NCBI GenBank assembly: GCA_023255165.1
Contig: JALRJD010000107.1
Coordinates: 1 to 12,100 of the forward strand
Origin: Porticoccaceae bacterium
GTDB lineage: Bacteria > Pseudomonadota > Gammaproteobacteria > Pseudomonadales > Porticoccaceae
Length of the DNA stretch: 12,100 bases
Direction of reading: 5' to 3'
Position numbers and translations under genes: made by a program. Shown piece by piece: positions 6,282-12,100 of this stretch; within the stretch, counting starts at the first letter, position 1; every line of letters starts with the position of its first letter. Below the pieces are notes generated by a model that did no database searches, was not told where the DNA came from, and worked only from the letters and a program-made list of their open reading frames with translations.

Positions 6282-8345
6282 ATGAAACAGAAGACCAAAG
6301 CCATAAAACAATTGACTAAAGCCAACCTGAGTCTGGGCGCCGCACTGATCAGCCTGATACTGGTGGGCGGTTGTGCGGACAAGCAGGCCCCGCAACCGCT
6401 GCTATCGGGCATTGATATGGCGGGCATGGATACCTCTGTGCGCCCCCAGGATGATTTCTATCGCTATGCCAATGGCGGCTGGCTGCAGAGCACCGAAATT
6501 CCGGCCGATGAAGTGGGTTGGGGCAGTTATATGACGCTGCGCAAAGAGAGCCTTGAGCAGTCCCGCGCGATTGTCGAGGAGGCCGCGGCCGATGCTGGTG
6601 ACGATCCGGCGAAAATCAAGATTGGTGATTATTACAATGCCTTTCTCGATGAAGAAAAAATCGAGTCGCTGGGTATCACTCCTATAGCTGACTATCTGCA
6701 GGCCATCGACAAGCTAACCAGCCACGACGATGTGATTGCCTTTATGGGCAAGGCTAATCCTGATGGTATCGATGGTCCGTTCAATATCTATGTCGGGCAG
6801 GATGATAAACAGGCGACCAGCTATATTTTGCACTTTGTCGAATCCGGCCTTGGCCTACCCGATCGCGATTACTACACCGACCAGTCGGAGCGCGGTCAGG
6901 AGATTATTGGTCGCTATAAGCAATATCTCGGCGATATGCTGACCCTGACCGGTGATAAAGACGCCAACGCTGCAGCCGAGCGGATTTTTGCGGTAGAGTC
7001 AAAGCTGGCGGCCAATCAATGGGACAAGGTTGATAACCGCGACGCCGACAAGCGGTATAACAAGTATTCCCGTAAGCAGTTTTACGATCTGCTTTCAGAG
7101 CTTAATGTGGATGACTATATGCGCGGCGTTGGCGTTGAGGTTCCCGACCACTTGTTGGTTGTTCAGCCAAGCTACTTTGAGGCGGTCAATGGTCTGTTCC
7201 GGGAAATTGACCTGCAGTCATGGCAGGACTATCTGCGCGCGCGGGTGCTCGGTGCCTATGCCAGCTATCTCCCCAAAGCCTTTGTCGATACCAGCTTTGA
7301 GTTTTACTCCAAGTTTCTCTACGGTCGCCAGGAACAGCAACCACGCTGGCGCAAAGCGATCAACTCGATCAATGGCAACCTCGGCGAGCTGCTTGGCCAA
7401 CTCTATGTTGCGAAACATTTCTCGCCGGAGTCAAAGGCGCGCATGGTTACCATGGTCGACAATCTGATAGCCGCTTATGCCGAATCGATTAAAAATCTCG
7501 ACTGGATGAGCGACGAAACCAAGCAGCAGTCGCTGGTCAAACTCTCCAAGTTCACACCCAAGATTGGTTATCCGGACACATGGAAAGATTACTCAGCCCT
7601 GGCGATCAAGGCCGATGATCTGGTTGGCAATATCAAGCGCTCACGCATTTTTGGCCACAATGAAAATATGGCCAAGCTCGGTGCGCCGATTGATCGCGGC
7701 GAATGGTTTATGGCGCCACAGGAAGTGAACGCCTATTACAATCCGGGATTAAACGAGATTGTTTTCCCTGCCGCTTATCTGCAGCCACCAAACTTTATTC
7801 CGGAAGCAGAGGACGCCTACAACTACGGTACCATCGGCAGCACCATCGGCCATGAGATTGGCCACGGATTTGACGATCAGGGCAGCAAGTACGACGGTGA
7901 CGGAAACCTGAAAAGCTGGTGGACTGATCACGACCGCGAAGCCTTTGAGCAACGCACCAAAGGGTTGGTTGAGCAGTTCAGCAAGTTCGAGGCACTGCCT
8001 GGTCTGTTTGTGAATGGTGAGCTGACGCTGGGTGAGAACATCGGTGATCTGGGCGGCACATCTATCGCACTCAAGGCTTACCATATGTCACTGCAGGGCA
8101 AACCTTCGCCAGTGATTGATGGGTTTAGTGGCGACCAGCGCTTCTTCCTTGGCAATGCCCAGTCGAGCCGTATCAAGTGGCGAGATCAGATCCTCGAGAT
8201 CATTGTTAAAACCGACCCCCACTCGCCGGATGTCTACCGTATCAACGGTGTCTTCCCCAATATGCCGGCGTTCTATAAGACCTACGATGTGAAGGCAGGC
8301 GACAAGTTGTTCTTGCCCGAACAGCAGCGGGTTAAGATTTGGTAG
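6282..8345 (+). CDS. M13 family zinc metallopeptidase, predicted lipoprotein (PepO/neprilysin-like)
   Basis: This is a zinc endopeptidase of family M13 (neprilysin, PepO), which usually cleaves peptides of limited size. I place the start at the ATG at 6282 because GAGG lies 6 nt upstream; an in-frame ATG at 6249 would add 11 residues and has no such site. The 687-residue product starts MKQKTKAIKQL, has a hydrophobic segment and a lipobox-like LVGGC with lipidation at Cys31. Ala rather than Asp follows the Cys, which in E. coli-type Lol sorting favours the outer membrane. Catalytic motifs are intact: NAYYNP (483-488), HEIGH (His524, Glu525, His528), GENIGD (Glu585 as third zinc ligand, Asp589), and His647/Arg653 in the HSPDVYRINGVFPNMP block. 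It ends in VKIW, as family members end in a short motif closing with Trp. Its substrate is unknown. It is separated from apaH by a long gap and is probably transcribed on its own. Confidence 0.93.
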   Translation: MKQKTKAIKQLTKANLSLGAALISLILVGGCADKQAPQPLLSGIDMAGMDTSVRPQDDFYRYANGGWLQSTEIPADEVGWGSYMTLRKESLEQSRAIVEEAAADAGDDPAKIKIGDYYNAFLDEEKIESLGITPIADYLQAIDKLTSHDDVIAFMGKANPDGIDGPFNIYVGQDDKQATSYILHFVESGLGLPDRDYYTDQSERGQEIIGRYKQYLGDMLTLTGDKDANAAAERIFAVESKLAANQWDKVDNRDADKRYNKYSRKQFYDLLSELNVDDYMRGVGVEVPDHLLVVQPSYFEAVNGLFREIDLQSWQDYLRARVLGAYASYLPKAFVDTSFEFYSKFLYGRQEQQPRWRKAINSINGNLGELLGQLYVAKHFSPESKARMVTMVDNLIAAYAESIKNLDWMSDETKQQSLVKLSKFTPKIGYPDTWKDYSALAIKADDLVGNIKRSRIFGHNENMAKLGAPIDRGEWFMAPQEVNAYYNPGLNEIVFPAAYLQPPNFIPEAEDAYNYGTIGSTIGHEIGHGFDDQGSKYDGDGNLKSWWTDHDREAFEQRTKGLVEQFSKFEALPGLFVNGELTLGENIGDLGGTSIALKAYHMSLQGKPSPVIDGFSGDQRFFLGNAQSSRIKWRDQILEIIVKTDPHSPDVYRINGVFPNMPAFYKTYDVKAGDKLFLPEQQRVKIW

Positions 8346-8382
8346 TGCCATGACTTAAGGCTGATAAACAGTTTTCCAGGCG

Positions 8383-8417
8383 AAAAAAAACCGGATGTTT
8401 AACAATCCGGTTTTTTT
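8383..8417. terminator. Bidirectional Rho-independent terminator between M13 peptidase and rplQ
   Basis: CCGGAT (8391-8396) and ATCCGG (8405-8410) form a perfect 6-bp stem around an 8-nt loop. The stem is flanked by eight A on the left (8383-8390) and seven T on the right (8411-8417). On the plus strand the T-tract ends the peptidase transcript. On the minus strand the complement of the A-tract is an equally good U-run for the alpha operon. A/T pairing of the tracts extends the stem. The two operons converge exactly here, which supports the call. Confidence 0.93.
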
Positions 8418-8445
8418 ATTTTTCAGGGAAAGCCGAGCGTAAAAC

Positions 8446-8844
8446 TTACTCGCCGCTTACCTCTTCAACGTCTGCTGTGTCGTTAGCGGCGCGATCAACC
8501 AACTCGACATAGGCCATAGGCGCATTGTCACCGCTGCGGTTGCCGCACTTAAGAATACGAACGTAGCCGCCTGGACGCTCGAGGAAGCGTGGGCCGAGAT
8601 CGCTGAACAGCTTGCCGACGGCCGCTTTGTTGCGCAGACGGTCAAAAGCCAGACGACGATTAGCAACGCTGTCTTCTTTAGCCAGAGTAATAAAGGGTTC
8701 AGCGAAACGACGCAGCTCCTTGGCCTTGGGCAGAGTGGTTTTAATCAGCTCGTGCTCAACCAGTGAAGCAGTCATGTTGCGGAACATAGCTCTTTTGTGA
8801 GAGCCGCTTTTGTTCAGTTTGCGGCCACTGTAGCGATGACGCAT
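8446..8844 (-). CDS. rplQ: 50S ribosomal protein L17
   Basis: L17 is a large-subunit protein near the peptide exit region and is the last gene of the alpha operon. The 132-residue protein begins MRHRYSGRKLNKSGSHKRAM and contains IKTTLPKAKELRR, DSVANRRLAFDRLR and ILKCGNRSGDNAPMAYVELVDR, nearly identical to E. coli L17 (127 residues). The C terminus is a short acidic tail (DVEEVSGE), as is common and variable in this family. AAGGA lies about 8 nt before the ATG. It is separated from rpoA by 72 nt, the largest gap among rpsM-rplQ, and is followed by the bidirectional terminator. Confidence 0.98.
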   Translation of the reverse strand: MRHRYSGRKLNKSGSHKRAMFRNMTASLVEHELIKTTLPKAKELRRFAEPFITLAKEDSVANRRLAFDRLRNKAAVGKLFSDLGPRFLERPGGYVRILKCGNRSGDNAPMAYVELVDRAANDTADVEEVSGE

Positions 8845-8916
8845 GTTCTTATTCCTTAGTTCGTTGCTTTCTCAGCAATGATATCTCTCAAACTCTTTTA
8901 ATCTGGTTGCCCAGTG

Positions 8917-9912
8917 TTAAACGAGTTCGCGTTCACTCTTCAAACTTGCCGGGGGCCAGTTCTCGAGGCGCATGCCCAGAGACAGACCGCGTGAAGCCAG
9001 CACGTCTTTGATTTCAGTTAGCGACTTCTTGCCCAGGTTTGGCGTCTTCAGCAGCTCAACTTCGGTGCGCTGAATCAGATCACCGATATAGTAGATGCTC
9101 TCTGCTTTCAGGCAGTTGGCTGAACGTACAGTCAGCTCAAGATCGTCAACCGGACGCAGAAGGATTGGATCAATCTCTTCTTCTTTCTCTTCCGGCTCTG
9201 CGGCAGTCTCGCCTTCCAGGTTCACAAATACGGCCATCTGCTGTTGCAGAATGGTCGCAGCGCGACGGATAGACTCTTCAGGATCGATAGTGCCGTTGGT
9301 CTCCAGTTCGAGAACCAGTTTGTCGAGATCCGTGCGGTTCTCAACTCGGGCGTTTTCAACGCTGTAGGACACTTTATGAATCGGGCTAAAGGAGGCGTCG
9401 ATCTGCAGACGGCCAATAGTTCGATTTTCTTCGTCGCTGATGCGTGCATCAGACGGCTGGTAACCACGACCACGCTCAATGCGAAGCTGCATATTGAGGT
9501 TGGTCTTACCAGAAATCGTGGCAATCACATGATCGGGGTTAATAATTTCTACATGGCTGTCGACTTCGATATCGCCAGCTGTGACAACACAGGGGCCTTT
9601 CGCGCTCAGGGTCACAGTGGTCTCATCGCGACCTTCCATCACAATGGCGACACCCTTGAGGTTGAGCAGAATGCCCATCACATCCTCATGCACACCTTCA
9701 ATTGCGCTGTACTCGTGCTCGACACCTTCGATCTCGGCTTCAACAATTGCAGAGCCAGACATCGACGAGAGCAGAATGCGACGCAGCGCATTGCCCAGGG
9801 TGTGACCGAATCCGCGCTCAAGCGGCTCCAGCACAACCTTCGCATGGGTGGGGCTGTATGACGTGACGTCAATATTGCGAGGAGTAAGGAATTCGTTGGC
9901 AGAATTTTGCAT
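8917..9912 (-). CDS. rpoA: DNA-directed RNA polymerase subunit alpha
   Basis: Alpha dimerises to nucleate RNA polymerase assembly, and its C-terminal domain contacts UP-element DNA and activators. The 331-residue protein has the N-terminal dimerisation domain (about 1-235, with EPLERGFGHTLGNALRRILL at 29-48). A linker rich in Glu (EPEEKEEEIDP) follows, then the C-terminal domain (about 248-325). Arg263 in LTVRSANCLKAESI corresponds to E. coli Arg265, the main DNA contact. KTPNLGKKSLTEIKDVL and LENWPPAS are also intact. The tail LKSERELV differs from the E. coli end and adds about two residues. AGG lies 7 nt upstream of the ATG. It follows rpsD by 25 nt, the standard order. Confidence 0.98.
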   Translation of the reverse strand: MQNSANEFLTPRNIDVTSYSPTHAKVVLEPLERGFGHTLGNALRRILLSSMSGSAIVEAEIEGVEHEYSAIEGVHEDVMGILLNLKGVAIVMEGRDETTVTLSAKGPCVVTAGDIEVDSHVEIINPDHVIATISGKTNLNMQLRIERGRGYQPSDARISDEENRTIGRLQIDASFSPIHKVSYSVENARVENRTDLDKLVLELETNGTIDPEESIRRAATILQQQMAVFVNLEGETAAEPEEKEEEIDPILLRPVDDLELTVRSANCLKAESIYYIGDLIQRTEVELLKTPNLGKKSLTEIKDVLASRGLSLGMRLENWPPASLKSERELV

Positions 9913-9937
9913 AGTTTTACCTGTGTGAGCTCAAAAA

Positions 9938-10558
9938 TTACTTCGAGTATAGTTCGACGATCAGGTTTTCGTTGATCTCGGCCGGTAAATCAGAACGATC
10001 TGGGTTGCGCGTAAACGTGCCTTCCATCTTGTTGCTATCTACATGCATCCATTCAACTTCACCACGTTGTGCGGCCAACTGCATTGCAGTCTGAACTCGC
10101 AGCTGCTTTTTCGATTTTTCGCGCAGGCCAACAACATCACCTTCCTGAACCTTGAAAGACGGGATGTTAACCTTCTGGCCGTTAACCAGAATGGCGTTGT
10201 GAGCAACAAGCTGACGCGATTCAGCGCGTGTTGCGCCAAAGCCCATACGGTAGACAACATTGTCCAGACGAGACTCAAGCAGAGTTAACAGGTTTTCACC
10301 GGTGTTACCCTTGAGTCGAGCTGCTGCTTTGTAATAGTTGCGGAACTGCTTTTCCAGAACGCCATAAATACGACGTACTTTTTGCTTCTCACGCAGCTGA
10401 ACACCATAGTCAGAAAGGCGACCACGACGCTGACCGTGCTGACCAGGCGCGCTGTCTGCACGACACTTTGATTCCAGCGGACGGACGCCACTCTTGAGGA
10501 ACAGATCAGTTCCTTCACGGCGTGATAATTTACAAGTTGGTCCAAGATATCTAGCCAT
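9938..10558 (-). CDS. rpsD: 30S ribosomal protein S4
   Basis: S4 binds 16S rRNA directly, nucleates 30S body assembly, and in E. coli represses its own alpha operon by binding the rpsM leader. The 206-residue protein opens MARYLGPTCKLSRREGTDLF and contains APGQHGQRRGRLSDYGVQLREKQKVRRIYG. The S4 RNA-binding region is at about residues 96-160 (SRLDNVVYRMGFGATRAESRQLV). Only Cys9 and Cys32 are present, so the four-Cys zinc site of some bacterial S4 proteins is absent, as in E. coli. It ends in ENLIVELYSK. The gene lies 12 nt after rpsK, with a weak purine-rich GAGAG before the start. Its likely regulatory target is the leader at 11336-11383 in the same operon. Confidence 0.98.
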   Translation of the reverse strand: MARYLGPTCKLSRREGTDLFLKSGVRPLESKCRADSAPGQHGQRRGRLSDYGVQLREKQKVRRIYGVLEKQFRNYYKAAARLKGNTGENLLTLLESRLDNVVYRMGFGATRAESRQLVAHNAILVNGQKVNIPSFKVQEGDVVGLREKSKKQLRVQTAMQLAAQRGEVEWMHVDSNKMEGTFTRNPDRSDLPAEINENLIVELYSK

Positions 10559-10570
10559 TCTATGTCTCTC

Positions 10571-10963
10571 TTACACGCGACGCTTTTTGGGTGGACGACA
10601 GCCGTTGTGCGGCACAGGCGTCACATCCGTAATATTGGTGATTTTGTAACCGGCGTTGTTCAGTGCACGAACCGCTGATTCGCGGCCTGGGCCAGGGCCC
10701 TTCACTTCAACGTCAAGGTTTTTCAAACCGTAATCCTTGGCGGCTTCGCCAGCACGCTCTGCTGCAACCTGGGCAGCAAAAGGTGTGCTCTTGCGAGAAC
10801 CGCGGAAACCTGAACCACCAGAGGTAGCCCACGACAGTGTGTTGCCCTGACGGTCAGTGATCGTAACGATAGTGTTGTTAAACGACGCATAAATGTGCGC
10901 GACGCCATCGATAACGGTTTTCTTGACCTTTTTACGGGTGGTTTTAGTTGCTGCTTTAGCCAT
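10571..10963 (-). CDS. rpsK: 30S ribosomal protein S11
   Basis: S11 sits on the 30S platform near the mRNA exit and binds late in assembly with S6, S18 and S21. The 130-residue protein has a basic N terminus (KTTRKKVKKTV). The core IDGVAHIYASFNNTIVTITD follows, then SWATSGGSGFRGSRKSTPFA and the conserved end VTPVPHNGCRPPKKRRV. Family members carry an isoaspartate site in the AleNAGY-like segment, here NNAGYKITNITDV, though modification cannot be read from sequence. AGGA lies 7 nt upstream of the ATG. It is 15 nt from rpsM and 12 nt from rpsD, so all are clearly cotranscribed. Confidence 0.98.
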   Translation of the reverse strand: MAKAATKTTRKKVKKTVIDGVAHIYASFNNTIVTITDRQGNTLSWATSGGSGFRGSRKSTPFAAQVAAERAGEAAKDYGLKNLDVEVKGPGPGRESAVRALNNAGYKITNITDVTPVPHNGCRPPKKRRV

Positions 10964-10978
10964 TGCCGTTCCTAGGAT

Positions 10979-11335
10979 TTATCTTTTAATGGGACGACGC
11001 GGCCCTTTACGGGTGCGTGCGTTCGTCTTAGTACGCTGTCCGCGTACTGGCAAATTACGTCGATGACGCAGGCCGCGATAGCAACCCAGATCCATCAGAC
11101 GCTTGATGCTCATGCTGTTTTCTCTGCGCAGGTCACCTTCAACTTCCTGGTTACCAACGGCAGCGCGCAACAAATCGAGTTGCGCCTCATCTAATGCAGC
11201 GATCTTCGTGTCTTCTGCAATACCCACTTCCGCGCAGATTTTTCTCGCGGTAGGGCGTCCGATACCAAACACGTAGGTCAGTGAGATCACTGTGTGCTTG
11301 TTATCAGGAATGTTGACACCGGCAATACGGGCCAT
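10979..11335 (-). CDS. rpsM: 30S ribosomal protein S13
   Basis: S13 is in the 30S head, contacts 5S rRNA and L5 of the large subunit through inter-subunit bridges, and reaches the P-site tRNA with its basic tail. The 118-residue protein starts MARIAGVNIPDNKHTVISLT. It contains the helix-hairpin-helix-like segment YVFGIGRPTARKI and the conserved GCYRGLRHRRNLPVRGQRTKTNARTR block, here at about 84-109, and ends in a Lys/Arg tail. GGAG lies 8 nt before the ATG. It is the first gene of the alpha operon. In E. coli S4 blocks translation initiation at exactly this gene, and the start region here (GGCCCG) can pair with the upstream leader. Confidence 0.98.
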   Translation of the reverse strand: MARIAGVNIPDNKHTVISLTYVFGIGRPTARKICAEVGIAEDTKIAALDEAQLDLLRAAVGNQEVEGDLRRENSMSIKRLMDLGCYRGLRHRRNLPVRGQRTKTNARTRKGPRRPIKR

Positions 11336-11383
11336 TCACATTACTCCACTTTTACTAAGGTTTAATCAGTAGCCCCGAGCCCG
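11336..11383 (-). promoter_or_regulatory. Probable S4-responsive alpha-operon leader (pseudoknot) before rpsM
   Basis: In E. coli S4 represses the alpha operon by binding a pseudoknot in the rpsM leader, in which a CGGGC loop pairs with GCCCG at the start codon. Here the minus strand has CGGGC (11383-11379) and a second G-run, CGGGGC (11377-11372). GCCCG lies at 11332-11328, just after the rpsM ATG. A helix TTACT (11389-11385) with AGTAA (11356-11352) could leave these G-runs in a loop. A competing hairpin CGCAGT/ACTGCG (11396-11382) also exists. The pairing bases are seen; the fold and S4 binding are inferred from E. coli. Confidence 0.5.
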
Positions 11384-11396
11384 CAGTAACACTGCG
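11382..11396 (-). other. Small perfect hairpin in the rpmJ-rpsM gap
   Basis: On the minus strand CGCAGT (11396-11391), a 3-nt loop GTT and ACTGCG (11387-11382) form a perfect 6-bp stem. It is preceded by TTTT rather than followed by a U-run, so it is not a terminator. It shares bases with the CGGGC segment proposed to pair with the rpsM start, so the two structures are mutually exclusive. Confidence 0.5.
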
Positions 11397-11408
11397 AAAA
11401 GGCGCGGT

Positions 11409-11437
11409 AGGATACCGATAGATCTGTCAAAAATCAA
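11409..11437 (-). promoter_or_regulatory. Alpha-operon promoter candidate (sigma70 type)
   Basis: On the minus strand TTGATT (11437-11432) and TATCCT (11414-11409) are separated by exactly 17 nt; each matches 4 of 6 consensus bases. The pair lies just after the rpmJ stop, and a start about 7 nt downstream would give a leader of roughly 65-70 nt before rpsM. An upstream promoter at the same place is known in E. coli. A closer TTGACA (11430-11425) is only 10 nt from the -10 and cannot serve with it. Confidence 0.5.
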
Positions 11438-11442
11438 CCAGA

Positions 11443-11559
11443 TTATCCCTGGCGCTGCTTGTGACGCGGCTCGACGCTACAGATAACACGAACCACACCT
11501 TTGCGGCGTACAACTTTACAATTTCGACAAATCTTTTTAACCGATGCACGTACTTTCAC
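11443..11559 (-). CDS. rpmJ: 50S ribosomal protein L36
   Basis: L36 is the smallest large-subunit protein, a zinc-ribbon that packs against 23S rRNA. The 38-residue product reads MKVRASVKKICRNCKVVRRK and continues to the end HKQRQG, matching E. coli L36 throughout. Cys11, Cys14, Cys27 and His33 form the zinc site, so this is the zinc-binding (C+) form rather than the zinc-free paralogue used under zinc starvation. The start codon is GTG; GAGAGG lies a few bases upstream, and the conserved family N terminus MKVR fixes it. The gene starts 12 nt after the secY stop, as in the usual spc operon end. A 107-nt gap with the alpha-operon promoter and leader follows. Confidence 0.96.
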   Translation of the reverse strand: MKVRASVKKICRNCKVVRRKGVVRVICSVEPRHKQRQG

Positions 11560-11571
11560 AGCACCACCTCT

Positions 11572-12100
11572 CTATCGACGGCCAACATTTTTAAGGTTGG
11601 CCTTTTTCATCAGCGAATCATATTGCTGGGACATCAAATGTGACTGCACTTGAGCCATAAAATCCATCGTCACAACAACGGCAATTAACAGTGATGTTCC
11701 GCCCAGGTAAAACGGCACATTAAAGTACACGTTCAGGAACTGAGGCATCAAACAGATCAGGGTGATGTAGATACCGCCGATCAGCGTGAGACGCGTGGTC
11801 ACACTATCAATATATTTTGCGGTGTGCTCGCCGGGACGAATCCCTGGCAGATAAGCGCCACCTCTTTTCAGGTTATCGGCGACTTCGCGCGGGTTGTACA
11901 TCAACGCCGTGTAGAAGAAGCTGAAGAAAATAATCAGGCCTGAAAACAGCAGCACATACAGCGGCTGTCCGGGGCCAATCAACAATGCAATATCCTGTAA
12001 CCAGTCTGGTGCATTGGTCGCTGATCCAAACCACTGACTTATGGAGGTTGGGAAAAGCAATAAACTGCTGGCAAAAATTGCTGGTATTACACCCGCCATA
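11572..12100 (-). CDS. secY: Protein translocase subunit SecY (C-terminal part, 5' end outside window)
   Basis: SecY is the channel of the SecYEG inner-membrane translocon. The open frame runs past the right edge; the Met at 12099 is internal, in the conserved NMAGVIPAIFASS segment. About 175 residues are present, corresponding to roughly E. coli positions 270-443 (TM7-TM10). Four hydrophobic segments are visible. These are AGVIPAIFASSLLLF, PLYVLLFSGLIIFFSFFYTA, LTLIGGIYITLICL and LGGTSLLIAVVVTMDFMA. The cytosolic loop PGIRPGEHTAKYID carries the Arg equivalent to E. coli Arg357, important for SecA-driven translocation. The C-terminal tail SQQYDSLMKKANLKN is typical. The gene is followed at 12 nt by rpmJ. 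Confidence 0.97.
   Translation of the reverse strand, partial: MAGVIPAIFASSLLLFPTSISQWFGSATNAPDWLQDIALLIGPGQPLYVLLFSGLIIFFSFFYTALMYNPREVADNLKRGGAYLPGIRPGEHTAKYIDSVTTRLTLIGGIYITLICLMPQFLNVYFNVPFYLGGTSLLIAVVVTMDFMAQVQSHLMSQQYDSLMKKANLKNVGRR

Noticed and set aside
9244..9861. 205-codon open frame on the plus strand inside rpoA
   Set aside because: It is entirely antisense to the highly conserved rpoA N-terminal domain and is a shadow frame.
11425..11430. Perfect TTGACA as the -35 of the alpha-operon promoter
   Set aside because: It is only 10 nt from TATCCT, too close for sigma70. TTGATT just upstream has the correct 17-nt spacing.
1..12100. CRISPR array, tRNA/rRNA gene, insertion sequence, defence or toxin-antitoxin system
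   Set aside because: I found no regularly spaced repeats, no cloverleaf or rRNA sequence, and no transposase or defence protein. Nearly all of the window is assigned to known housekeeping genes.

Overview
The window is a stretch of conserved housekeeping chromosome from a gammaproteobacterium. The plus strand carries the lptD-surA-pdxA-rsmA-apaG-apaH order known from Escherichia coli and relatives. The minus strand carries the end of the spc operon (secY, rpmJ) followed by the whole alpha operon (rpsM-rpsK-rpsD-rpoA-rplQ). Sequence style and the M13 lipoprotein peptidase suggest a marine-type gammaproteobacterium (Cellvibrionales/SAR92/OM60-like), but that finer placement is only an impression.

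Layout: 1-5974 (+) is a compact operon for outer-membrane assembly, vitamin B6 synthesis, rRNA methylation and dinucleotide hydrolysis. Genes overlap or nearly abut: lptD/surA overlap, surA/pdxA and rsmA/apaG share ATGA, pdxA/rsmA are 3 nt apart and apaG/apaH are 0 nt apart. lptD is cut by the left edge. 5975-6281 is a roughly 300-nt gap holding nested inverted repeats, a possible 10-codon leader peptide and a weak promoter candidate. 6282-8345 (+) encodes an M13 (neprilysin-like) zinc metallopeptidase with a lipoprotein signal. 8346-8445 holds a strong bidirectional terminator between converging transcripts. 8446-12100 (-) is rplQ, rpoA, rpsD, rpsK, rpsM, rpmJ and the 3' part of secY, which is cut by the right edge.

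How the genes work together: LptD and SurA are linked because SurA is the periplasmic chaperone that helps LptD and other barrel proteins fold. PdxA, RsmA, ApaG and ApaH are the usual passengers of this operon. The minus-strand genes supply the translocon channel, five ribosomal proteins and the RNA polymerase alpha subunit. The rpmJ-rpsM gap contains a well-spaced sigma70-like promoter and a leader in which CGGGC can pair with GCCCG at the rpsM start codon. This is the arrangement of the S4-controlled alpha-operon pseudoknot of E. coli.

I see no defence system, mobile element, CRISPR array, tRNA or rRNA, and no clearly new system. The parts least explained by known genes are the structured apaH-M13 gap and the exact form of the alpha-operon leader.
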